Shown here in pieces: positions 18,157 to 26,744 of a DNA stretch of 64,000 nucleotides (within the stretch, counting starts at the first letter, position 1; each line of letters opens with the position of its first letter). The stretch is from UBA1268 sp002694955. Its GTDB lineage: Bacteria > Planctomycetota > Planctomycetia > Pirellulales > UBA1268. Below the pieces are notes generated by a model that was not told the origin of the DNA, searched no databases, and was given only the letters and a program-made list of their open reading frames with translations. A program made the position numbers and the translations under genes. The DNA lies in assembly GCA_028066355.1 (NCBI GenBank), contig JALCBP010000007.1, forward strand, positions 1-64,000. Direction: 5' to 3'.

Positions 18157-18186
18157 GTGCGGGGTTCGGGCAACCGAGCCCCGCAC
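18157..18186 (+). other. Strong hairpin with GCAA tetraloop between tuf and tRNA-Trp
   Basis: GTGCGGGG (18157-18164) pairs with CCCCGCAC (18179-18186); inside follow a T-G wobble and TCGG/CCGA closed by a GCAA loop, so 13 continuous pairs on a GNRA tetraloop. No T-run follows and tRNA-Trp begins 7 bases later. It could be a pausing/attenuation or processing element that separates tuf mRNA from the tRNA-secE part. Confidence 0.75.
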
Positions 18187-18192
18187 TTCCAC

Positions 18193-18265
18193 AGGGGCGT
18201 AGCTCAATTGGCAGAGCGCTGGTCTCCAAAACCAGAGGTTGCGAGTTCGATTCCCGCCGCCCCTG
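18193..18265 (+). tRNA. trnW: tRNA-Trp (anticodon CCA)
   Basis: 73 bases. Acceptor AGGGGCG pairs with CGCCCCT, anticodon loop CTCCAAA with CCA, T arm GCGAGTTCGATTCCCGC, discriminator G as required for tRNA-Trp. Its place between tuf and secE is widespread in bacteria. Confidence 0.97.
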
Positions 18266-18425
18266 CTTGCCGCCTGAAATATTTGCTCGAGAGCACCATG
18301 AAGCTTCGAAAACCCAAAACTTAGGGGACTTATGAGAACCGGCTATATTTGGGCGGGCAGTATTGGTAGAAGAATGAGATTCATTTCAAGTAGTTAACCT
18401 TTGTCTATAGGTGTATTTAAACGAC

Positions 18426-18887
18426 ATGGCAGGAACACAACAACCAGCCGCAACCTTCTTGGGGAGCCTCCTTAGTTTTTCGCTCTATAAGCGTCAGCAA
18501 GGTCGAGTCGCTCGCCAAGTCACATTTGCTGCAGTCGCAATTGCAATAGCAATTGGTGTTTGGAGGCTTGCCCAACTGCTACCACTTTGGGTAGGCGGTG
18601 ATACTACAAGCTCACTTAGTAGCGACGAGTTAGGGGTCATGCGGTTTCTCGTACCTGGTGTTTTACTCGCCCTCGGCATTTGGGTGAGTTTTCGAATCGT
18701 CAATACACCAAGCATTGCAGATTTTCTTATCGCTGTTGAAGCAGAAATGACAAAGGTCTCTTGGCCAACCCGGGATGAGGTCATCCGAAGCTCAATCGTG
18801 ATTATTTTTCTAATCTTTACGCTTGCTGGAATTTTAGCGGTGTACGATCTTTTTTGGTGGTTCGTACTACGCGCACTCCAAGGCTAG
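18426..18887 (+). CDS. secE: Preprotein translocase subunit SecE (three-segment form)
   Basis: Stabilises SecY in the Sec translocon. The C terminus shows the conserved cytoplasmic motif EMTKVSWPTRDEVIRSS followed by a hydrophobic helix (IVIIFLIFTLAGILAVY). Two further hydrophobic segments precede it (about residues 35-55 and 73-93), so at 153 residues it resembles the long E. coli-type SecE rather than the single-helix form. ATG at 18426 is chosen; GTG at 18411 is in frame. nusG follows after 53 bases. The call rests on the VSWPTR motif and position. Confidence 0.93.
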   Translation: MAGTQQPAATFLGSLLSFSLYKRQQGRVARQVTFAAVAIAIAIGVWRLAQLLPLWVGGDTTSSLSSDELGVMRFLVPGVLLALGIWVSFRIVNTPSIADFLIAVEAEMTKVSWPTRDEVIRSSIVIIFLIFTLAGILAVYDLFWWFVLRALQG

Positions 18888-18940
18888 AAATCAACTGAAC
18901 AAAAATTAGAACGCCCTCAAAAACATTTTTATAGATAGCG

Positions 18941-19759
18941 ATGCAAGACAACGAGAATCTTTCAGAAACTGAATCCACAGCAGCCGACGAAATGCCTGGT
19001 GATGGTTCCGAATCAACTGTTCCAGAACAGCACCAAGATGCTGATCTACACCACAACATGAAGGACGAGCCTCATGGTGACGAAACGGCTTCGACTGAGC
19101 TTGTGGAGGAAGACGAAGACGATGGTCCCGTCGAACTCGATGACCCTTTTTCGGGTAGTGAAAATGCAAAACCTGTCATGCTTGATGGTGAAGAAGGTGA
19201 GGCTGAAGAAGCCACACCAGCAGACGGGGACATGGACTGGTATATCCTCAAGGTTCAGAGTAATCGAGAGGACTCAATTCGGGAAACACTTCAGCGACGT
19301 ATTGCAATGCAGGGCATGGATTCCTGGTTCGGTGAAGTTGTGGTCCCGAAAGAACAAGTCACTGAATTTAAAAGTGGGAAAAAGCGCGTTGTTTGGCGGA
19401 AGCTTTATCCCGGCTATATCCTTGTGAATATGATTCTGAACGATGAAACCTGGTTTCTTGTACGTGAAACAGGTGGTATTGGTGATTTCACGGGTTCTGG
19501 CGGAAAGCCAAGCCCAATGTTGCCGCAAGACGTTAAGAAACTGCTCAATAAGGGTGAGGAAAAGGCTGAAGAAACACCGAAATTGAAGATCAACTTCAAG
19601 AAAGGTGACCGTGTCAAAATTAATGAAGGAACCTTTGAAAACTTCGAGGGTGAAGTCGAACAGATTGACGAAGCAAACGGTCGGGTCACAGTCATGTTGA
19701 GTATTTTCGGTCGTTCCACACCAGTTGATATTGAGTACTGGCAGATTGAAACGGTGTAG
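18941..19759 (+). CDS. nusG: Transcription antitermination factor NusG with acidic N-terminal extension
   Basis: Binds RNA polymerase and couples it to Rho or the ribosome. The canonical part starts near residue 98 (MDWYILKVQSNRE), includes KLYPGYILVNM and ETGGIGDFTGSGGKP, and ends with a KOW domain (KKGDRVKINEGTFENFEGEV). The first 97 residues are an Asp/Glu-rich, low-complexity extension absent from E. coli NusG. An internal ATG at 19232 would give a standard-size protein, but the extension is an uninterrupted reading frame of biased composition and is likely translated. Lies between secE and rplK as usual. Confidence 0.94.
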   Translation: MQDNENLSETESTAADEMPGDGSESTVPEQHQDADLHHNMKDEPHGDETASTELVEEDEDDGPVELDDPFSGSENAKPVMLDGEEGEAEEATPADGDMDWYILKVQSNREDSIRETLQRRIAMQGMDSWFGEVVVPKEQVTEFKSGKKRVVWRKLYPGYILVNMILNDETWFLVRETGGIGDFTGSGGKPSPMLPQDVKKLLNKGEEKAEETPKLKINFKKGDRVKINEGTFENFEGEVEQIDEANGRVTVMLSIFGRSTPVDIEYWQIETV

Positions 19760-19992
19760 CCTCGGAAACGACTCTGAAACCCTATGTTTGATGTCTCGTA
19801 ATACGATTTCAATCACTGGTTGAAGAGATCGTCTACTTCCGCGAGGGAAGATCCGCTATGTTCCAAGACTGCTAAAATACATATTCATAGCCAACTTTTT
19901 GGAAAAAATACCAAAGGGGCTTTGACAGAGCAGAATTTACCGGCATGATGGTTAATTCTCGTTTTGACGGAAACTTATAAGGATTTGGTCTG

Positions 19993-20418
19993 ATGGCGAA
20001 ACAGGTAACGGGTCAAGCAAAATTTCAGGTACCAGGTGGTCAGGCTACCCCAGCACCGCCGGTTGGTACTTCACTCGGTCGATTTGGCATTAATTTGGGC
20101 CAGTTTGTTCAACAATTTAACGATAAAACTAAGGAAGCTGGCGGCATGCCGATTCCTGTGGTCGTGACTGTCTACAATGACCGCTCATTTGATTTTGTTA
20201 CAAAGAGTCCACCTGCAGCAGCTTTGTTAAAAAAGGCTGCCGGTCTCGCCAAGGGTTCTGGTGTCCCTAATAAAGACAAAGTGGGAAAGGTCTCAGTGAA
20301 TCAACTTGATGAGATTGTCAAGATGAAGTCAGCTGACCTAAATGCCCGTGACGATGAACATGCTCGGCGAATGATTGCCGGAACAGCCCGTAGTATGGGG
20401 ATTACAGTCGAAGGTTGA
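19993..20418 (+). CDS. rplK: Ribosomal protein L11
   Basis: 141 residues, the normal size. The N-terminal domain has the PPVG segment and the C-terminal RNA-binding domain ends ADLNARDDEHARRMIAGTARSMGITVEG, as in all L11. The signature after PPVG reads TSLGRFGINLGQF where most bacteria have PALGQ.G.NIMEF, so the factor/thiostrepton-binding face is divergent. AAGGA precedes the ATG. The 233-base leader after nusG has room for a regulatory element; an L1-binding autoregulatory site is expected here from other bacteria but I could not identify it. Confidence 0.96.
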   Translation: MAKQVTGQAKFQVPGGQATPAPPVGTSLGRFGINLGQFVQQFNDKTKEAGGMPIPVVVTVYNDRSFDFVTKSPPAAALLKKAAGLAKGSGVPNKDKVGKVSVNQLDEIVKMKSADLNARDDEHARRMIAGTARSMGITVEG

Positions 20419-20608
20419 ATACCGGAAAAAACCTGTAATAATCGAGGGTTTTGAAGGTGAACTGTTCTGCTGTAATATCATTCTTTCGTCTTTGTTACTG
20501 TGAAACAGAACTGCAGCAGCATACAGAATTAGCCAACATATCCATCTTAGATCTTCTTTAAACGGAAAATTTAAACCCCTAACGTCTCCAGTACAGAGGA
20601 ATCCAAAA

Positions 20609-21289
20609 GTGCGACTCACCAAACGCATGAAAGCTGCTGTTGCCGCGAAACCGGCAGATGAATCGCCACTTCCACTCCCGGAAGCAGTCGAAACGCTTAA
20701 GAAGTTTCCGCCGACAAAATTTGATCAAACTGTTGAAATTCATATTCGTCTGGGTATCGATCCGAAGCAAGCTGATCAGATTGTGCGAGGTTCCATTGTC
20801 CTACCGCATGGTATTGGAAAATCCAAACGTGTTGTTGTTTTTGCTAAAGGAAATCTTGCTGACGATGCAACAGCTGCTGGAGCAGAAGAAGTTGGTGGTG
20901 ATGACCTCGCAAAAAAAATTAAAGGTGGTTGGACCGACTTTGATGTGTGCATTGCAGCACCTGACATGATGGGCCTTGTTGGTCCTCTCGGGAAAGTGCT
21001 GGGGCCACGAGGACTAATGCCAAGCCCACGTGCTGGAACTGTTACTGCTGATATATCTAAAACTGTTAAAGAATACAAAGCTGGTAAAGTCGAATTTCGC
21101 AACGATCCGACCGGTATCATTCATGCCGCAGTCGGGAAAGCAAGTTTCGAGAGTGCTCAACTTGTTGACAACATTCATGCGTTTCTTGAACAGATTCGAA
21201 ACATGCAGCCAAGCGCGATCCGGGGTCAGTACATTAAAACAGTCGCTATTTCTGCCACCATGTCGCCTGGCGTGATGGTGGCCGCTTAA
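20609..21289 (+). CDS. rplA: Ribosomal protein L1
   Basis: Builds the L1 stalk and in many bacteria represses its own operon. 226 residues with the signature GPLGKVLGPRGLMPSPRAGT and the end IKTVAISATMSPGV. The start is GTG at 20609 behind AGAGGAA; no ATG fits better because the next Met is at residue 7. The N terminus is shorter and less conserved than in E. coli. A 190-base spacer separates it from rplK, long for this pair. Confidence 0.96.
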   Translation: MRLTKRMKAAVAAKPADESPLPLPEAVETLKKFPPTKFDQTVEIHIRLGIDPKQADQIVRGSIVLPHGIGKSKRVVVFAKGNLADDATAAGAEEVGGDDLAKKIKGGWTDFDVCIAAPDMMGLVGPLGKVLGPRGLMPSPRAGTVTADISKTVKEYKAGKVEFRNDPTGIIHAAVGKASFESAQLVDNIHAFLEQIRNMQPSAIRGQYIKTVAISATMSPGVMVAA

Positions 21290-21354
21290 CCTTCAAACCC
21301 GAAATTGTAGCTTTTTATTTCAAACACAATTAACGCAAACACCAAAAGAAAACC

Positions 21355-21903
21355 ATGAGCAAACTTGTCAAACAACTCATGATGGATGACCTTCAGTCTC
21401 GACTTCAGGGCGTTGGAGATGTATTCGTTGTGTCCCTTGGTCAACTTGACGCTCAGAAAACGACCACCCTGAGGCTTACCCTACGAAAAAAAAATATAAG
21501 TCTTCAGCTCATTAAGAACGCTCTTGCTAAGCGTGTTTTGGCTGAAACACCACTTGCGCCCGCTCTTGAAAACCTCAGTGGCATGCTAGCCCTCTGCTGG
21601 GGTGGCGAAGACGTTGTGGACTTGGCAAAGGAACTCAATCGCCTTGCAGAACTCGATGATTTTGAACAGCTTGAATGCCGTGGTGGCGCAATGGATGGTT
21701 CAAAACTCGAGCCTGACGATTTGAAAAAGGTTGCCAAATGGCCAAACAGAACTGAGCAACTTTCCATTTTGTCGGGCCAGATGTTATCGGCAGGTGCTAC
21801 ATTATCCGGACAACTCTTGGGTGCCGGAAGTTCGCTAGCTAGCCAGATAAAGAGCCGCATGGAGGAGCTGGAAAAGACAGGTGATGAGGTCACTGCGACG
21901 TAG
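21355..21903 (+). CDS. rplJ: Ribosomal protein L10
   Basis: Anchors L7/L12 dimers to the ribosome stalk base. 182 residues with the L10 pattern: N-terminal RNA-binding globular part (VKQLMMDDLQ, KNISLQLIKNALAKR) and a C-terminal helix for L12 binding (TLSGQLLGAGSSLASQIKSRMEEL). Starts at ATG 21355, 65 bases after rplA. Its stop is followed by an unusually long 277-base spacer before rplL. Confidence 0.95.
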   Translation: MSKLVKQLMMDDLQSRLQGVGDVFVVSLGQLDAQKTTTLRLTLRKKNISLQLIKNALAKRVLAETPLAPALENLSGMLALCWGGEDVVDLAKELNRLAELDDFEQLECRGGAMDGSKLEPDDLKKVAKWPNRTEQLSILSGQMLSAGATLSGQLLGAGSSLASQIKSRMEELEKTGDEVTAT

Positions 21904-21941
21904 CATCGTGAAAGCCGAGCAGTGAAAAACAAGTCGATTCG

Positions 21942-22001
21942 GGAAATTTCCAATAAAATAGTCAAGCCCAAAATTTTGGGACTAGTCATAGCGAAATTTC
22001 G
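21942..22001. repeat. Three AAATTT-centred palindromes in the rplJ-rplL spacer
   Basis: GGAAATTTCC (21942-21951), CCCAAAATTTTGGG (21967-21980) and CGAAATTTCG (21992-22001) are each perfectly self-complementary, with centres 27 and 23 bases apart. They lie in the 277-base spacer between rplJ and rplL. Possible roles are operators for an internal rplL promoter or RNA hairpins; neither is shown. Confidence 0.7.
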
Positions 22002-22180
22002 TGGTAAGAAAAAAGACTTGAGGTTTAGTTGGAAAGAGGTTTCCCTGAGTCTCAACAAATCGAGAACATGAAATCCATCTTTGGAGAAGGTTCCCGGCGA
22101 CAACGTGACGGGAAAAACGAGTTAAACTACACATTTGAAAGTCTTTACGGCTAATTTCTTGAGTGAAAGGATCGCGATCA

Positions 22181-22609
22181 ATGGCAACGGCTGAAGCAAC
22201 AGAGTCAACCCGGGAATTTTCATCAGATACGCAGGAACTCGGTGATCGCATCGTTGGCCTTACGTTGAAGGCAGCGAAAGAACTCTCTGATTACCTCGAT
22301 GAAGTACACGGCATAAAGCCTGCTTCAGGTGGTGCTGTCATGGTAGCTGGTGGCGCTGCTGCTGGCGGAGAAGGTGGTGGAGACGCTGCCGCTGAAAAGA
22401 CTGAGTTTGATGTGGTCCTAGAATCATTCGGTGACAATAAAATTAGTGTGATCAAAGTCGTTCGATCGGCAACCGGACTAGGCCTGAAGGAAGCAAAAGA
22501 TCTTGTTGAAGGTGCTCCTGGTAAGGTTAAAGAAGGCATTTCGAAGGAAGACGCTGAAAAACTCCAGAAAGAGCTTGAAGAAGCTGGGGCTAAGGTATCT
22601 GTCAAGTAA
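22181..22609 (+). CDS. rplL: Ribosomal protein L7/L12
   Basis: Stalk protein that recruits translational GTPases. The C-terminal domain is canonical (EKTEFDVVLESFG, then VRSATGLGLKEAKDLVEGAP and the end EAGAKVSVK), joined by an Ala/Gly hinge (GGAAAGGEGGGDAAA). The N-terminal dimerisation region has about 20 extra residues rich in Glu, Thr and Ser, giving 142 residues. ATG at 22181 with GAAAGG upstream is chosen over an earlier in-frame start at 22163. The hinge has a double-Gly composition that is more flexible than the usual Ala-rich one. Confidence 0.95.
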   Translation: MATAEATESTREFSSDTQELGDRIVGLTLKAAKELSDYLDEVHGIKPASGGAVMVAGGAAAGGEGGGDAAAEKTEFDVVLESFGDNKISVIKVVRSATGLGLKEAKDLVEGAPGKVKEGISKEDAEKLQKELEEAGAKVSVK

Positions 22610-22896
22610 TTTCCTAGAAGTTTGTCCATTTTCTGGTCAGCCCATTGGCGGCTTGACTAGGAAACGGTATAGTATTTGCGTGCATGCCTTCTGTTTCGAA
22701 CCCGCTCACTGCGGAATTCCTGTGTCCAGTAATTTGATCACACCTGATCACCAGTCGGTGTTTGTCCACTAACGTTCGACTCCGTTTGAATCACCAACTC
22801 AGTATTTGTGCTGAATGGTGTTTGAAACTTGTCCTGCCCCCAAAATAACCGTAGCCCAATTCGTTTCATGTTTTTCCTCTAAGGAGTGATTTGTCA
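22610..22896 (+). promoter_or_regulatory. rplL-rpoB intergenic leader with inverted repeats
   Basis: 287 non-coding bases. TTTCCTAG right after the rplL stop (22610-22617) is complementary to CTAGGAAA at 22657-22664; two TGATCA palindromes sit 10 bases apart (22735 and 22745); and CACCA...TGGTG with an inner TCAG/CTGA forms a hairpin at 22792-22820. In E. coli the same spacer contains an attenuator and an RNase III site that set the ratio of L12 to RNA polymerase. A similar role here is inferred. Confidence 0.5.
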
Positions 22897-25800
22897 ATGG
22901 CAACTCGTGCTGTTCGCCGACTCCAACCCGCAGAAGTTCGTCACTTTGGTAGCAATCGAAGCAGCCACGAGATGCCCGATTTGACGGAAATCCAAACTCG
23001 CTTCTTTGAGTCATTTCTGCAATACGACGTTCTGCCAAGCAAAAGAAAGGACCAGGGTATAGAAGGCGTCCTTCGGGAAATATTTCCGATCGAGAGCTAC
23101 GATAAGAGCGTTCGCTTAGAGTATGTTCGGTACGATCTCGGAAAACCGCGATACGATCCAGACGAATGCCGACAACTTCGTCTCACCTACGGTCGTCCGC
23201 TCCGTGTCTGGCTTCGGCTCACCCGAGAGGAGCCAATCGAAGAAGAAGTGTATCTCGGTGATGTCCCAATCATGATGGGCGGCGGAGAATTTATCATCAA
23301 TGGGGCTGAACGTGTTGTTGTAAGTCAACTGCACCGTTCTCCGGGTATAGACTTTGTTGCGGATACTGAATCAACCGATCGCAAAACGTATAATTGTCGA
23401 ATAATTCCTGAACGAGGCAGTTGGATCGAACTCAACGTGTCAAAGAAAGACACGCTGCAGGTTCGGATTGATCAAAGTGGAAAATTTTCTGCGCTGACTC
23501 TGCTTCGGGCAATGGACCCTAAACTCAGCAGCGACTCCGACATCCTAAAGTTGTTCAACAAAACAAAAGTTGAAAAAGTTGCTGGAAGTCGTAGTGTCTC
23601 GAAACTTGAAGGCAAGACTGCCGCTGACGACATTGTTTACCCCAAGAGCAGTGACCGTGCGGGCGAAATTATCGTGGAAGCTGGCTGCACGATCACTCGG
23701 GATCAGTCTGAGCTAATCTGCTCCTCCGGCCTAAAGGCGGTGGAGTTGATGCCTACGAACAAAATGCCGCTTATTGAAAATAGTCTGCGAGAAGATGCGG
23801 ATGAGGCCAAGAAAAGGACCTCAGTGGCTCCTAGCCATCAAGACGCGCTTATTCGTATTTACCAACGATTACGACCTGGTAATCCAGCAGCCCTGGAAAA
23901 AGCAACGACACTTTTTGACGAAAAGTTCCGTGACACGAATCGCTATCGTTTGGGTCGAGTGGGTAGATTTCGAATAAATAGAAAACTTGGTCTATCTGTT
24001 CCTGAAACAGAAATGACCCTTCGTGCTGATGACTTGATTGCTGCAATCCGCTACATGCTCGAGTTGATGAACAGTGAAAATGAAACAGTCGAAGTTGATG
24101 ACATTGACCATCTGGGAAATCGACGATTGCGGACAATTGATGAACTCGCCAGTGACGAACTCCGTAAGGGATTCCTCAAACTCCGGAGAACTGTTCAGGA
24201 GCGAATGAGTCTCAAAGATGTTTCTGAGATGACGCCACGTTCGCTAATCAATCCCAAAAGCATCTCTGCAGCCATAGAATACTTTTTTGGTAGGGGAGAG
24301 CTTTCTCAGGTTGTTGACCAGACAAATCCTCTTTCGATGCTTACACACGAGCGACGCCTTTCAGCCCTTGGCCCAGGTGGTCTCAATAGGAAGCGGGCAG
24401 GGTTTGAGGTTCGTGACGTCCACATATCCCACTATGGGCGGATCTGTCCTATCGAAACCCCCGAAGGAACCAATATTGGTCTCATTTCCAGTTTAGCGAT
24501 TTACTCCGGTGTCGACTCGTATGGATTTCTTGTTACTCCATACCGCAAAGTATCGAAGAGCAAACTTCTCGATGACGTGGTATGGCTACGGGCCGATGAG
24601 GAGCATGAGGCTTATCTGGCACCTGCGGATGTTCCCGTTGTTGATGGCAAAGTCCACGGAGAGACGATTGTTGCTCGATATCGAGGAGACTTCGTGCTCG
24701 TACCAGCTGAAAAGATTCAGTACATCGATGTTGCACCGAGTCAAATGGTTGGTGTATCAGCAGGGCTCATTCCATTCCTCGAGCATGATGACGCTAACCG
24801 TGCGTTAATGGGTTCAAACATGCAACGTCAGGCAGTTCCACTGCTTGTGACAGAGCCGCCAATCGTGGCAACGGGTATGGAGCGAGAGGTTGCCGCCAAC
24901 TCTGGCTTGCTCGTTCGGGCCAACCGTAAGGGGACTGTCACCTACGTTGACGCAGATTCAATTGAAATAAATGAAACGGACACATACAAATTACGAAAAT
25001 ATGTTGGTCTGAATGAAAGAACCTGCCAAAATCAAAAGCCCATCGTTCAACTTGGTCAAAAGGTTGAGAAGAATGAAGTAATTGCTGACGGAGCCGCTAC
25101 ATTTAAAGGTGAATTGGCTCTTGGTCGCAATGTTCTTGTTGGCTTCATGTCGTGGGATGGGTTCAATTTCGAAGATGCCATCATTATTAGCGAAGAACTC
25201 GTTGAAGACGATGTATACACATCGATTCACATCGAAGAGTACGACATTGAAATTCGGGACACAAAACTCGGCCGAGAAGAATTTACCCGTGATATCCCAA
25301 ATGTCGGCGAGCGAGCACTACACAATCTCGATGATGGCGGCATCGTACGAATAGGCACCTATGTCCGCCCTGGTGATATTCTTGTTGGGAAAGTTTCACC
25401 AAAGAGCAAAACAGAACTCACTCCGGAAGAAAAACTTCTTCACGCAATTTTTGGGCGAGCTGGCGAAGATGTAAAGAATGATTCACTTGAAGTTCCTTCT
25501 GGAGTAGAGGGCATCGTAATTGCCACAGAAAAATTTGCTCGGCAGATGAGTCTTTCAGAAGAAGAGCGACGAGATTTTCAGAAACAACTTAAGGAAGTTG
25601 AAAGCGAAGGAAACCTTATGGTTGCTGAAGCCTTCGGCTTACTTGTTGCGGAAATTGAGAAGGTTTTACAGAAGCCGCTTGCTGCTGCCGACGGCAGCCC
25701 CCTCGTTCGAAACCAAGATCATAAAGTTGTTGCAGAACGAGCATCTGAGTTCTCTCTTGAAGGCCTTGATATCCGCTCGCCACAGAGAAAAGCCGAAATT

Positions 25801-26640
25801 GAAAAGCTCTACAAAGCGTTGTGGCCTGCTGTTGAAGAAGCCCTTGATGCGAAAGAGCGTCGCCTGAACAGCATGAAACGTGGCGATGAACTACGGCCTG
25901 GAGTCCTGCAGATGGTCAAGGTTTATGTTGCTGCGAAGCGAGTTATATCTGTTGGTGACAAGATGGCGGGGCGGCATGGAAACAAGGGTGTTATCGCCAA
26001 GATTTTACCGAAGGAAGATATGCCATTTCTCGCTGACGGCACGCCTGTTCAGATTATGCTTAATCCACTTGGCGTTCCGAGTCGAATGAATGTTGGCCAG
26101 ATCCTTGAAACACATCTTGGATGGGCAGGAAAAATGCTTGGATTCCAAGCTGTCACTCCTGTCTTTGATGGTGCAAGTGAAGAAGAGATTAACGCTGTTC
26201 TAGAGGATGCCAAACTTCCGAAGCATGGAAAAGCCAAGTTGTTTGATGGTCGCACGGGTGAGCCACTCGAGCAGGAAACAACTGTGGGATATATCTACAT
26301 GCTGAAGTTACACCATCTCGTTGATGATAAGGTTCACGCCCGATCCACAGGTCCGTACTCACTTATCACTCAGCAGCCACTCGGTGGCAAAGCACGGTTT
26401 GGTGGACAGAGGTTTGGCGAAATGGAAGTCTGGGCTCTAGAAGCGTATGGCGCTGCCTATATCCTGCAAGAACTTCTTACTGTCAAAAGCGATGACGTTG
26501 AGGGAAGAACCAAAATCTATGAAAGCATGGTCAAAGGTGAAAATACCCTCGAGGCTGGGACTCCCGCCAGCTTCGATGTGCTCACGAACGAAATTCGTGG
26601 TCTGGCTTTGAACATGCAATTAGAGAAACGTCGCATCTAA
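22897..26640 (+). CDS. rpoB: RNA polymerase subunit beta
   Basis: Catalytic subunit of RNA polymerase, 1247 residues. Recognised by VVVSQLHRSPG near the N terminus, the rifampicin region (FGRGELSQVVDQTNPLS, HERRLSALGPGGL), GRNVLVGFMSWDGFNFEDA, GDKMAGRHGNKGV and the C-terminal FGGQRFGEMEVWALEAYGAA. The start is ATG 22897 because AAGGAGT ends 9 bases before it; a TTG two codons earlier is unlikely. The rifampicin pocket motif reads DQTNPLS where sensitive bacteria such as E. coli have DQNNPLS. Followed by rpoC after 104 bases. Confidence 0.99.
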   Translation: MATRAVRRLQPAEVRHFGSNRSSHEMPDLTEIQTRFFESFLQYDVLPSKRKDQGIEGVLREIFPIESYDKSVRLEYVRYDLGKPRYDPDECRQLRLTYGRPLRVWLRLTREEPIEEEVYLGDVPIMMGGGEFIINGAERVVVSQLHRSPGIDFVADTESTDRKTYNCRIIPERGSWIELNVSKKDTLQVRIDQSGKFSALTLLRAMDPKLSSDSDILKLFNKTKVEKVAGSRSVSKLEGKTAADDIVYPKSSDRAGEIIVEAGCTITRDQSELICSSGLKAVELMPTNKMPLIENSLREDADEAKKRTSVAPSHQDALIRIYQRLRPGNPAALEKATTLFDEKFRDTNRYRLGRVGRFRINRKLGLSVPETEMTLRADDLIAAIRYMLELMNSENETVEVDDIDHLGNRRLRTIDELASDELRKGFLKLRRTVQERMSLKDVSEMTPRSLINPKSISAAIEYFFGRGELSQVVDQTNPLSMLTHERRLSALGPGGLNRKRAGFEVRDVHISHYGRICPIETPEGTNIGLISSLAIYSGVDSYGFLVTPYRKVSKSKLLDDVVWLRADEEHEAYLAPADVPVVDGKVHGETIVARYRGDFVLVPAEKIQYIDVAPSQMVGVSAGLIPFLEHDDANRALMGSNMQRQAVPLLVTEPPIVATGMEREVAANSGLLVRANRKGTVTYVDADSIEINETDTYKLRKYVGLNERTCQNQKPIVQLGQKVEKNEVIADGAATFKGELALGRNVLVGFMSWDGFNFEDAIIISEELVEDDVYTSIHIEEYDIEIRDTKLGREEFTRDIPNVGERALHNLDDGGIVRIGTYVRPGDILVGKVSPKSKTELTPEEKLLHAIFGRAGEDVKNDSLEVPSGVEGIVIATEKFARQMSLSEEERRDFQKQLKEVESEGNLMVAEAFGLLVAEIEKVLQKPLAAADGSPLVRNQDHKVVAERASEFSLEGLDIRSPQRKAEIEKLYKALWPAVEEALDAKERRLNSMKRGDELRPGVLQMVKVYVAAKRVISVGDKMAGRHGNKGVIAKILPKEDMPFLADGTPVQIMLNPLGVPSRMNVGQILETHLGWAGKMLGFQAVTPVFDGASEEEINAVLEDAKLPKHGKAKLFDGRTGEPLEQETTVGYIYMLKLHHLVDDKVHARSTGPYSLITQQPLGGKARFGGQRFGEMEVWALEAYGAAYILQELLTVKSDDVEGRTKIYESMVKGENTLEAGTPASFDVLTNEIRGLALNMQLEKRRI

Positions 26641-26744
26641 TACTGAGAATTAACAAACGGCATTGTGAAATGCTTTTTGTTCACCTGTTATTGTCCCACA
26701 AAATTTTTAACACCACTAATTGACTATCCTTTGGAGAACTCTCC

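Noticed and set aside
18108..18335. Two overlapping plus-strand frames across tRNA-Trp
   Set aside because: Same artefact: tRNA sequence read as protein; no ribosome site and no family similarity.
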